Shown: positions 11,376 to 23,800 of the stretch, one piece after another | Layout: each line of letters opens with the position of its first letter | How positions within the stretch are numbered: the first letter of the stretch is position 1 | Source: Trichoplax adhaerens | Taxonomy: Eukaryota > Placozoa > Uniplacotomia > Trichoplacea > Trichoplacidae | Assembly (NCBI RefSeq): GCF_000150275.1 | Contig: NW_002060956.1 | Coordinates: forward strand, 711,379-775,378 | DNA: 64,000 nt | Direction of reading: 5' to 3' | Made by a program: the position numbers and the translations under genes | Notes under the pieces: generated by a model | Database searches by the model: none | Seen by the model: the letters and a program-made list of their open reading frames with translations, nothing else | Told to the model about the DNA's origin: nothing

Positions 11376-14300
11376 TCACATCAATCGATTAGGGATAGTA
11401 TTGCATTTGATTGAGATACTGTAAAAGGAAGTTTGAGGATGTATTAATAGACAATATTGCTGCAAGTCTGATCTAAATCTTAATATAAAATTATATAACA
11501 AATATTTTACACTACAGAATAACTGTATACATATTACTGTCATAATTGATCCATGATAATTGCAGATATAAAACAGACTTACTCCATGGTACCGATTTCG
11601 TCGTCATATTGCCTAACCTTCTCCGACAAAACACTGTATCTGCCAAATTGAATTTTTACCAATTGGAAGACTGCACTACCTGTAAATATTATTTAGATTA
11701 AAATAAGCTAATCCCATTGAATAGCAATTAATACAGTAGTTATCTATGATACTATATCCATTAAAAATTACTCAATTAGTAGATCATTCTTATTAATTTT
11801 ATTCTTTACCAAAATAATCCTTTTGGTGTGATTTACTATTGACACTGTGGATAGCTACAATCAATAACTGTTGTTTCAACGAGATTTGGCTTCCATAGAT
11901 AGGGACTTTTAGCTATTATCAAATAAGAAAATGTAAGCTATTAGGGTTGAAAAGCTACATTGGAGAAGCTCAAAAGTTCTTAATACAGCATCATGAATTC
12001 CATCTCAAAATGTACGGGTGTATTATGTCAGTAATTGGTACCGCTAGATCAAGATGAATATCGAAAAAGATTAAATTGGAGTCTATTATTATTTTTGATA
12101 GGCAAAACATGCTATACCCTTTCAATTCATCTTGTAATAATTATTTATCGCTTGATAAATTCTACTGAAATATCGATACCTGCTTAACAGGACTATTTTC
12201 ATGATTTGACCAATGGCATGAAACCCTATCATTAGTGATATGTGTTGCATTACCACTGTTGAAAGATTGATCTTGGCTTGTATTTGTTGACTCACTAAAA
12301 GTTACTTGACTATTCTCTATTAAAATGATTGAAATGTAGAAAAAAGCATATATTATTGCTACGACCAAACTCATTTGAATAACGATTAATGTGATTAGAA
12401 TGTGATATTTTAATTATATAGGATTAAATAAAAGAATTCGTTAAATTAATGTGCTATCTTAATTCTACTGAAGTAACGAACAGTAAATTAACAGAAATTG
12501 ATATAAATTTTGTTAATGAACTTCCATATTGTACTTTGAATATGGTCAAGGATAGTTATGGTTTATAATAATTTAATTGATAGACCTGTTAGATCTAATC
12601 AATTACCGTTACATCCTATAATATATGCCTTGATTTGGATCTTAATGTTTTTTTCTTGACGCTTAGTGCTAAACTGTTAGATTGATAAATTAAATTAAGA
12701 TAAAGAAATTGTGAAATGGTTTAAAAGATCATGAACTGTCAATTTACATGTATCGTACTTAAGTACGGATCCATATTGAAATAGTATAAGGCAGTTAATA
12801 TCACTGACTATTGTGCATATTTTTTGCTTAAGTTAATTAAAGTATAGAGTAATATAGTAATTACCGTAGTTTCGATTTCTGCAATTTCAAGATTTACATA
12901 AGCACGACTCTCTATAAAGATTACAATGGATTTTTAATCTGTTAAATTCAAGATCAATAATAATAATAATTGTGTAATCAGATACAGGTATTTATAATTT
13001 ATAGATTGACTAATTTTACTTTAGTAATGGATATACATGTAAAATTAGCTATATAGCTATGAATGTTATCGGTATTGGTACTGATTCAAGCCTAATTCTG
13101 GTATATTTCAACTTTGATGTAGGTATAAGATAGAAGTTGATCCTGGCATATTACCTTCATCTTTAGGCGTTTTAAGTAGGAATGACGAAAATACTGGCCG
13201 TCGATTAATACCATAACTAACATCTGGACAGCCTAATTTTTTAGACAGGAATTGGTGATCAAAATTGCTTTTTTTATCAACTTAAGTATCCAGATTGAAG
13301 CTGTTGTTAGACAAACCATAAATTGTATTGCTGATCGCACCATTCATGTAGCCTTTCTTATACAGAACTCTTCCACCATACCATGCCTCAGGAGTATTCT
13401 TTAAAAGTATGATTAAACCCATATGATAATTAATGAAGTACAAAAATGTAGGTATGTAATAATATGATAAGCGATGATACTGCTACATACAAATATCATA
13501 GTAATGAGTTGTTTCACGGTTAATGATCAAAGTTATTATCATAGTGAGTTATCAAAGTAATACTTCACTTACGAGCTTGTCTTTACTTTCGGCTGCAGTT
13601 GCAGGAAAATTACATTCAGCCTCATCTAAGGTTTAATAGCCAAAAGATCAGCGAGTATTTAAAAAACTTTATCATTACTACTAAAGTATACCTATAACGA
13701 TTAACCTACCGAAACTTGGTAATGCAACTGGCATTACTTTTTTAAGTTTATCTCTCATTTGCCAAACTCGGATAAGATGACTTAATTCTCTTGATGGATC
13801 AACTCCCTGTTTTAATCGGTTTCAAAGGCAATTAATATCATTCTTTAAGTTTATCTTTTCAGATTGCTACACATTAACAGCGTTATCGATCGACGTAGAT
13901 ATAGTAGTGATATATGTATAGGATTAGAAATGAACAGCCAGCTCGTTAATTACCATTTCAACTTTAGCACAATTTTGAGTAATATCTCCTAATATAAAGA
14001 TATGATGGAATTGTTGCGTTACATCATAAATAGGAATGCCATTACCATCAAACTTGATCTTTTTTAGTACATCCATTACGTCTTGTTTGACTCTGAATAG
14101 AAGTAAAATAAACGTTATTTCTATTATTTTATTGATGAGCCGCTGTTTTTTGATCAATTTATGTTCCTGAAAGCAGTATCATGCTGTTATCTAGGTATGA
14201 CTTAATTAGAACTGCAGTCCATATAGCTATAAAAATGGCAACATACGTACACGTCACTATGAATATGTTGCTTAGTGTCGCAAACTAGCTCTATGACAAG

Positions 14301-17300
14301 ACAACGAGAAGCTAAATCTACATATCTTTTCCCCAACCAACATATCAGGGTACTAAAAACTGTCTATGGAATTCTGTGGATACTTATCCCTAATTTTACA
14401 AATCCGTAGTTATCTGTACGCCTTTAACTTTGTGTTAAACACTAAACTTATAGAATAATATTTTTATGCAAAATACCGGATTTATGTACTTTTCTGCGAT
14501 AATTAGAAGTTACAATTAGCATCAATAGTACCTGTAAAATCAGGTACTAAATTTATATTTCAATGCCTAATTAATGCGGTAATAGCAAGTTTAAGATCAT
14601 AAGAATTGCAACAGCCACGCTTATGTATTTGTCGCCATTGCGTTGTACCACAAATACACAGAATCATCAAGTCATAATACACATTAACTGATAATTAGTC
14701 ACAATCACACATTACAGTACAAGATGTGTAAAGTATAAGCTATCTTGTAATCTACGTAAAATAAAGCTATGCCAATAAAACATCGCCTACTTCTCTACGG
14801 TGAAATAATACCGTAGCTGCCAGAAAAAAATTCACGTACTTTTGGTCTACATCAAAATTGACCTTCATCTGCAGATTAAGGAAGCAAATATGTCTGCTAA
14901 AGATGGTGAAAGATATTGCCGTTGCTAAAATTCAAACAATATAATTCAATGATATTTGTGTATAGTGAAAAATTGTACCTTTTTTGTATCTATACACGTG
15001 CTTAAACACAGTATATATGTCCGAATACATGTTTTATAATCGATCTTATTTAATTAATCAATCTCACCATCCGAACTTTCTGCTTTTCGTATATTATCGA
15101 TCTTCCTCAAAATATTTTTGCGAGCAAATATCATTAATTTTAAACTAGATGACGATAAAGCCGTAGAGGCGCTGCTACTTTCGCATAGCTATCAATTTAT
15201 TTAAAAAAGTCAAGAATACGTTATATACCTCAGGACTTTCGTAACGGTAAGCGATCAAACTATAAGTAGAGAGCCAAACTCTTCTTCACTATTGCTACAA
15301 GCCATAAAAATTTCTTACCTTTCCATACTCTTGGGAATCAGGTATCGCTTCAAGTAAGCGCTTTTTCCCTTGGACATCATTACAATTCTAAAGTAATTCA
15401 AGATAGGCATAACTGCGATTAATACTGCTCGTACAAGTATGTATAGATCACAGAGTTTCAATTATTGTTATGAATAGCAGTCAGTAAATATGTTAAATAA
15501 ATCAATACATAATTTTGGAAACTAGCTTAAAACTTAAACTATGATTTTCGTAATAGTTACGTTACTTGAGGTCTGAAAATAAAATAAATCTCTGGAATAT
15601 TTATAGTAAAGGGTTGTATATGTTTTATAAGTAATATCGAGTTATTCTATATACGTCGAAAATCTTACAATTTATCCAGCTCTGTAATGGTTATATAAAT
15701 ATGGGATCTCAAAAAGTTAATCATGAAAGCGAAAACGACTCACAAAACTACGCTAGTACAGGTAAATACCTTTCAATTCTGATTTGTCAACACTGCACCT
15801 AATCCGCTAGCTACTATAAAGCTTGGAAATTCTATTAACTATCAAATTAAGAAGAATTATGATGCTAGGGTATTAATGCTATAGCATAAGAGTGAATGTT
15901 ATTACTGACAAATCAAAATAAAAAAATCTGAAATTTATTAAATCAAACTAATACATCATTGTTGTGAATGGTATAAGTATGTGAACTAGATCTTGGCAGA
16001 GTTACTTACGACAGATGGTATAATTAAAATATCTATTAACAGTTCAAAAAATATATCAAAATAATAAGGAAAGAAAATAGTAATACAGTTATTGCCGCAG
16101 TGAAAACCCATCAAAATTGGACAGTTAAGTACTTTAAAACTTATTGAAAGGTTTCGTTGAAATATAACAAAATCAAAAACTAACACAATATAAAACGAAT
16201 ATTCAAAATAGACAACCATATTCATTTTACAGTACCTGTAAACCAATAACGTATATATCACTTGGTTTATAGCTGGATTCAATCGTGAGATCACTTCGTG
16301 GATGTCCTTGATTTGTTAGCCACTTTTCGATATTAACATTATTAAAGTTTACTCCCTCTAATGGAAACAAGAGGTAGTCGCTTTTATTAAGTAAGAGTAA
16401 CACTGAAATCATATCTAATCAATATACTATTTTTAGGAAATATCTAGGATGGCTAAAAGATTCAGATGGGCGTATAAGGTTTTAAATTAATATCAATTCT
16501 ATAGATTGAATTATTAATATTACTTCGTTATAAATATAATATATAAGCGCATATAATAATCTTCGAAAGAGCAATTTAATTGATCCACGTAAAAGGAGAG
16601 AATAACTTTAACTGACTTGAAGCGAAGGTCCCAATAAATATCGAAAGCTCATTCATTTTCGCAAGTGACCATTTATCGTATAATGTATTCCATACATTTG
16701 TAAAGACTTTATAATCCTGTATGGACAAGACAACATGGCCTACTTTAACTAGATGTAACGATTAAAGACTTCCATTATGGTTATGAAATAAAAAACTATT
16801 AGCATATACCTGAGTCTGCTTAAAGCAAATAGTCAACGTTATCATCGGGTGAATTTTGATTTGGCTCATGTTCACGTCAGGATTTTCAGTAATTTCTGAT
16901 ACTAAGATTAAAATCACTATCATTACATCAAGTTTAACTATATATTTTTAAATAGACGAAAAGTAACGAGTTTATTTATTATGGTATTTGACAAAAACTT
17001 ATCACTGACAATATTATCGTTAGATCTATTGATAATACAACATATTACCCTGGTCTAAAGAATAAACTTCTGTATTACGATATTGCGGCTGTTGATTTTC
17101 GTATAGGATTGCAACTAGAAAATATAATTAATATGCCAATAATATATCATAACATAGAAATTTAAGATTTTAATATTTTAAGATTAAGAGTAGAAATCCA
17201 AGAAAATTTAATGTAACTGTGGTTAATTTCCAAAGTAATTTTATAAGCTACTGTCGTTTGTTACCAGAAATTTGTATATAACTGATCTCTTTGGTATTTT

Positions 17301-20300
17301 ACGAAAATGCAGAAAATGTTTACAACCGCGTATATAACATTAAATGGGCGTTAGCTAGTTTAGATATAAAAGTTCGAGGACTTACGCTGCTCAAAATCAA
17401 GTATTATCTTTCCCGGATTAAATGTAGCATCATCATTATTAATATTCTTTTTAATACTAACCTATATTTAGATAGGTGTAAATTAAGATCTAGTTTAGAA
17501 TCTACTTTCATTGTAAGAAAGAATGAAAATCAACACCATTCTATTTTACCAGAGAATTACAATGTTAGCTTCATCGTAAAGTACCCGCATGCTAAGCATC
17601 GCTAATGTTACAGTCTATTTATAGCATTATATTTTTCTTATTTGACAAGACTTCTAGAAATTACTAACTAAGATATCTTATTATTCATTGGTAAATAGAA
17701 ATTATAAATGCCTACGTGAAAATTCCTTTTAGTAGGCGAAACTGATTGTTCAGGAGCCGAAAATATAGAAAGAATTTCGCTCATATATTTTTTTACTTCA
17801 ATGATTTTCTTCTCTAGACTAACTAGGGAAGCGGAAAGATCTTCACTCTTTCGCTTGTTATCTATATCCTCATATATATTATTGATCGTCTAAAATAACA
17901 ATAAAAATTGAATATTTTATAAATCATCGTAACTCCAAAAATATTCGTCGTACGCATACGCCGATGTATTTTCTTAATTTCGCTTATGATACGAAATGTG
18001 GAAATCGTCCTAAAATTATGAAACTATCTACATTGTAAATAATTTCATGTTATCATTAGTGCAATTATTGCAGTGATATTATATCTTTTACCTCATTAAT
18101 TCCTGTATTAGCTTGCTCCTAGAAGTAATAGAAATACGTAATAATAATTTTGTACATATCAGTATGTAAAGGCGATGTTAAGATTGCTATTCTATTAGGC
18201 TATAGAAGAAAATGCTAGTAATCTCACATCATACTCGAAAATAAATGTAATAGCAAATGATAGAGATCTCTAATAAATACTAATAGAAAGGATAAATTAA
18301 GTCCAAGGGAAAATTTCGCGCTAAATCTAAGAAAAAATTATAGATAAAGTTTATGGTACCCTATTCTCAGGATAATCTGACGCAAGCCGTTGATGAACCC
18401 GACAAACCTTCAGGAAAGCTTCCACTTCCAATGTAAATTTTGCAGTTGCTCTACAGAAAGATAAAATCAGCATATTAATATAAGCGTTAGCATTGAGGGC
18501 AGCTCTTACATGCTGTATGATATATCTAAAAATTACTAGCAGAAATAGATAGATTACCATTTATTATGTGCTAGTAATTTCTTCTTAACTATTTTGGAAA
18601 TGAGAATTCTCTATTATACCGTAAGTCGATATTCTATTTGATTTGATTTTGTTCCGCTATTATTGACATTTAATACTATAATCTAGCGATCATAGTTACC
18701 AGGATGCTCGTATAATATATCTTTAGTTAAGGCTTATACAGTAGATAATCTAAACTCTAAGATAGATTTTTTTGTAAATTGCTAACATTAGATGATAATT
18801 TAATATCGCGTAAACTATCCCTATTTGTAGATATTCCGTTTATAGTATTATCAATATGATTAGTTGGCTGACAACTCTCAGTCTATCATTTTACTTTTCG
18901 ATCTAAAATTAGATTTAAAAGTCCTTGCTTGATATGATTTCAATAAACTTTGAAGATAAATCTCCACATGCAACTAGTCAATGCAAAATAACAGTTAAAA
19001 TTTTTAGAATCTTACGCATAGCAGTTAGTTTTCTTCAACAACTTCTCAATTATACAGTTAGCATTGTCTTTCCAATTGCTTCTTTCAAAGTGGAGATCTC
19101 GTACATATTGCCTTGCTAACTCTATATCTGGACATGTGTTTGAAATTGTACCCGAAGGCTTAGATTGGCTATTTTGGGTGTTTAATGTCATGTTATCTGG
19201 CTTATAATTTTTATGTACATCTTCACATACTGGACTCATTTTTAAATACCCGAAATGACCAAAATTACTCTCATTGCTAGTAGGTCTATTTTGTCTTAAT
19301 ATAAAATCATGATCATTTGAAAAGTGATGGATAGATGATGTTGAAGAAGATGTATCTGCCGTTGATTTGGTTACTTCCTCATTCGAAAAGGGGCTGGTAA
19401 CTGGTTTTGTAGAGGTATAACTCATATTTTCAATTGAAGGTGATTTGCTCAGAAATGGCCGTCTATTAGAAGTTTGATTGGTAGATTCCTGACTGTTAGG
19501 AGTTAATGGAGGCCCATTACATCCTATTGGGCTGTTAATTGGTAACTGAAAGGCTTGACTTGTAGCATTGATTAGAATTGGTAGATCACTATTATTGATC
19601 TTATTAGCCTCTGGCTGAAAGTCGCTACTAAATGAAGAAGAATTTTCGTGTATTGGTGAGTAAAGACCAGCCCTATACGCAGAGTTAAAATTATTCGCTG
19701 AGTTGAAATCGCTAACAGGATACAGCGTTTTAAATGGTAGTTTATTGCTCTTGGTATAATGATTTGCAATCTCAGACAATGTTTGAAATTTCCTTTGAGT
19801 TGTTAAATCTTTGTCTTCGGTCTATTTAGAATAAATCGCAAAACTCAGTACAATAACATTGTAGTAATACAATCATTGAACTGAAAATATCAGATTATTT
19901 TTAATGTATATCGTACAAGACTTTAAAATATATTTTTATTCTGCGTATAAGCAGTATCACGTTATTTAGACATCCGTACCATTAAAAAATATATCGTACT
20001 GTACTTTATTTATGTATAGTTAGCAATTTAGGAGTATTTTAATTACTAAAAATCCCTATATCATGAAAGAGGTTCTAAACTTTGATATCATCATAACTTT
20101 CAGTATTTAAAGCTAATACAATGCTGTCAATATTTTGTAGATACATCGTTCATCATTTTTGCAGTTAATTAATTAACTAATATATATATCGTTTACCCTA
20201 AGCAACTACATCACAAAACGACAATTTACATTTTAGTACTTATCTGGCAAGGTATACGTACGAGTTATATAATCAGCAAGACTATGGCCAGTAAAAGATA

Positions 20301-20815
20301 CTTACAAGCTCCGGAACTATATAATGATCATTATTTCGTATGATTCGGTAATCGTAAATGGTCCCTTCCCAACTATAATATTAATTGCAAGACAAATTAA
20401 GGCATAAAGTGAGTAGAAAAGAAAGAATTTAATTTATACACAATCAAAACTCGAATATCAGTTACAATTAGAAATTGCATATTAATTTAGGAAATGCAAG
20501 AAATTAGGTGGCTAATATCGTATTATTAACTTAAGGAGTGATGACAATGTTAAAGATCTTGTACAAGAGGGCATTACAAGTCGATTCCTTATAGGACTTT
20601 GACATGTGAGAACTGGAGTAAAGTACAATAGTAAGAGAAATGATTCCATCCTATTCAACTTACTAAACATTTATTACAATAAAGTTCATAGACGTTACAC
20701 TATATCTGAATAAAAATGCTCCGTCTCTGCCATCATTTTCCAATCGAGTACGGGCGTCTACTGCAGTAATATCACGAAAGAAAGCAGGATAACGTAAAAG
20801 GTCTTCATCGCACAT
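11376..20815 (-). CDS. INPP5D-like: SHIP-like protein, copy 1: SH2 plus degenerate 5-phosphatase domain (candidate pseudophosphatase)
   Basis: Start ATG at 20815. Exons with good signals: 20664-20815, 20306-20372, 19016-19821, 18360-18450, 17716-17889, 16617-16716, 16236-16357, 15319-15387, 15068-15188, about 14791-14893, 13954-14092, 13710-13806, 13573-13625, 13317-13398, 13155-13232, 12180-12316, about 11790-11890, 11583-11679, 11376-11418. The SH2 keeps GAFLFRYS with its Arg, but the usual His of the HxRI strand is Asp (YDYRI). Exon 3 adds about 220 Ser/Asn/Pro-rich residues. The phosphatase region aligns exon by exon with copies 2 and 3 but its motifs read GTFAS, NFFLAA, ILGDITQN, EAWYGGRVLY and INRRPVF, and the Glu after the GTQ position is Asn. 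Catalysis is therefore not expected. The junctions around 14791-14893 and the exon near 11790-11890 did not close in phase, and exons around 16.8-17.6 kb are unresolved, so a pseudogene is the alternative reading. Confidence 0.8.
13155..16716 (-). other. Degenerate 5-phosphatase core of SHIP-like copy 1
   Basis: These exons correspond one to one with the catalytic exons of copies 2 and 3. Exon lengths match: 139 nt for the WFGDLNYR-position exon and 82 nt for the WCDRIL-position exon. Surrounding scaffold is preserved (DVTQQFHHIF before the first motif, NFPATA where others have FPPTYR, RPVFSSF at the SDHLPVFG position), while the metal- and phosphate-binding residues are replaced. Preservation of fold-type residues around lost catalytic ones argues for selection on a non-enzymatic role. 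Confidence 0.8.
19016..19821 (-). other. Long exon: SH2 C-terminal part plus low-complexity linker
   Basis: The exon opens with the last SH2 segment (KFQTLSEIANHYTKSNKL) and continues as about 220 residues rich in Ser, Asn, Pro and Thr before ending in a short helical segment. It contains Tyr residues in possible phosphotyrosine contexts (for example GYLKM and ENMSYTST). The other two copies have a much shorter linker here. Confidence 0.7.
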
Positions 20816-23800
20816 TTTGCTAACAAAACTAAGAAATTTAATTCCGATTTCTAGCTGTAATTCGCGATAGCCGCAGCGAGTTTCTTTATTAATGAAGTGC
20901 TGGTGTCTAGTAAGCTATTAATTCCGATTTCAAATGCTTATGTTTAATCCTATGCAAAAAATAAAAATTAGATTAAAATTTTGTATTTCAGTGCCGTAGT
21001 TTAACACATTTGAAAAATACATTGTATCTGATGAATTTGTTATGCTCACTACTATTAACTTTAAATTTTGCTCAGTCTTCATCTTATTTGTACTGTAATT
21101 TCGAAATTGCGTATTGGATTTAAGGGGAATTGTATCTTAACTTTATTTTTGGATTGCGCATCAAAATTTGCTATTAAAGGAACCAAATACTAGAAAATTT
21201 CAACAGTCTTTGCTCAATCCATAAGCGTTGTTTACTACTATTGTACTGCATAAGTAAATGGGTATCAATACAAAATAAGGTGTAGATAATCAGATTTTAT
21301 GTAATTTCAAGTCATTCATATTTTGATATATTTTCTTCATTAAATTTATCAAGAAACATACTGAAATACAATATAATATAAATGACAAAATTTTGCTACA
21401 TGCCAGTTTTGAGGTAAATATTTGTAAAAGTTAGCATTTAAATCAGATAGTTATGTGTTCTAGACGCAAGATAGCTTTTAAGCAATACCGTAGTTAAGTC
21501 TATAAATGTGTATGAGAGTAGTAGATGAAATAGTTTTTCACTTAAGCAATTCGATACATGATTTTAGTATCAGAGTTCTAGAGATAGTTGGGTTTTACAG
21601 GTCCTACAGCTAGTAATTTTTGGCTGACTCCCTACTCTAGTATCACCAGTCTTAGTTTTCTATAGCATTATATAGCCTAGCTATAGTATCCCCTTCCCCT
21701 AGTCTTAACTTATGCGGAAGTTGATTACCATTTCAATTATTTTCTATTTTCTATGTTTATCACTTAGGATTTCAACTTTCACAGTATTGAACTACGAGTA
21801 CATGACTGTATATTTCAAGAACAGTAGATCTTGTCAAGTTACTTCAATGTTGATATTCTCCGTTATTGCTGAGTCATTGAAACATTTCCTATATCTATAT
21901 GATTCATAATATAAGGAATGTATTAATGTTAATGAACTCCTGCTACACTTAAGTAATAGCGTGTACATTTCTCATCGTTTTGTAAACTAAAAAAAGTATG
22001 TTAGATTTCATGATTTTACATTAGTGTTCTCGCCACTAATATTATCGAAAGGGAGTGTTTTACTTACAGTCTTATCGGAGCAAAACACCATTAATACAGA
22101 TATTAGTTGTATGAATACCCAGCTAAATGTTAAAGTGTATAGAAAATTTGCACGCATTCAACATTGTTCCATGATTCTGATTAAATTGGTTAAAAACTAC
22201 TATTAATCAGTAGTAATATAAGATATGATGAATACGATGCCACGCTTAATATCATGAGCTTGAACAATTTAGTCAGTTAAGAAATACTATTAAATCGAAA
22301 TTATTAGCTCTATCTAATTTAAAGGATGTGATATCGATAATCACTTGTCTAGGTGAGGACTACTCTCCATAATAATAGAGGCGTCTAACGTAATAAAGCC
22401 AAACAGTTTTAATTTTGGTTTTATTACGGAACATTTGAGTTTAAATGTGCCTACAGTTCGAGGAAGATTACTTTACAACTACAATAATGTCTTATCTTGA
22501 TAGTGGCTTATGTAGCATACGATTTACGATAAGCATAAACAGTAAATAGATGATAGAAATTTAGCCTCAAAGTACGGACAACTTTCTGTACTATATTTGA
22601 AAAATGGAGATAAAGTAATTCCTTCGCAACATGTTTCAACTTCAACGAAGAAACTTATTTGATCATTTTAGAACGTATATGAGTTATAATATATGTAATA
22701 TTATTTTGGGAACGATATAATCTTAATATGAACAGCAATATCTTGATGTCGAAGTATTGAACCACGGTAGTATTGAGAAGGATGCCACCACTCTCATCCC
22801 TCTACTTTCTAGAAGAGCTAATTCTGTATTTAGTAGTCATACTCACTCATACAGATGTAACCCTTTTGATCTCTTTCAAGCGGATAGAAATTGGGAATTG
22901 CAACCCGTACGAAATTTGTTACCCAGAAATGATTATGATCATCTACGGCAGTATAGGATTTGATGGATAGCAAACGTACAAGTATACGCATTCGGTAGAA
23001 AAAACATGGCTAACTATCACTTTTGTATCATCCTTAGCAAATTGTAGTAAAAACTCTCAAAAATTGCTTTCATAAACGAAATATTTCAACTTAATATCAA
23101 ATGAATTGAGAAGCCGGAAATGATTTAAATTACCACCACCTGATGATCATACAGTAACATTATGTCACAAAATACTGTAATATACCATCGCCAAGAAGGA
23201 AGTAATCAATCTTACTTTTACTATTGTAGTTTAATTTTACACTATAGGTGCTTAATGAATTTGATATAGATAAAGTGTTCATAGTAAAGAGAGTCGATAG
23301 ACACATATTATTTTATCACACTAGTATATTAGTAGATATCGCCTCTTTTGAATTAAGATATCATATGGTTACATTCAGTAAAATTGCTTGAAGTTTTTCA
23401 CAATTTTAGTTTGGACTAATAGGAGCTATCGTAATATAACGGCTTGGAGTTAACGAGAAACTGAATCGGTTTGTAGTATTTTAAAATTGGCGTAAAATTA
23501 TAGTATGGTAGGCTTCGATGTTATATTAACATTGAAGAAAATTACCCATACATTTGCTATGAGAGTACAGTATTGTATGTACTTTCCTATCAGTTTATTA
23601 TTAGTCAAAGCTTAATCATTGCCGAAAAAAGCAAGATCAAGTTGAATAGAATTGTCATTAAGATAGCTATTATCTCGGAAATTAAAGTCTGAAGCTATCC
23701 ATAATACAGTACCATAATTGACTACTTCAATCTAATCGTAGCTGCTCATTTTAAAAAGCACAGACATAGATTGTACTAGCTCTTACCGTTTGTGCCTAAG

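Noticed and set aside
12162-12374. Small secreted protein with an N-terminal hydrophobic stretch (MSLVVAIIYAFFYISII)
   Set aside because: An acceptor at about 12317 and the ending before the donor at 12179 match the C2-region exon of the other SHIP-like copies, so the hydrophobic part is intron.
17291-17605. 104-codon plus-strand frame
   Set aside because: It lies antisense within SHIP-like copy 1, begins without an ATG and shows no family resemblance.
22757-22970. Two overlapping plus-strand frames, one hydrophobic
   Set aside because: No splice sites, no upstream or downstream exons and no recognisable family; left as non-coding.
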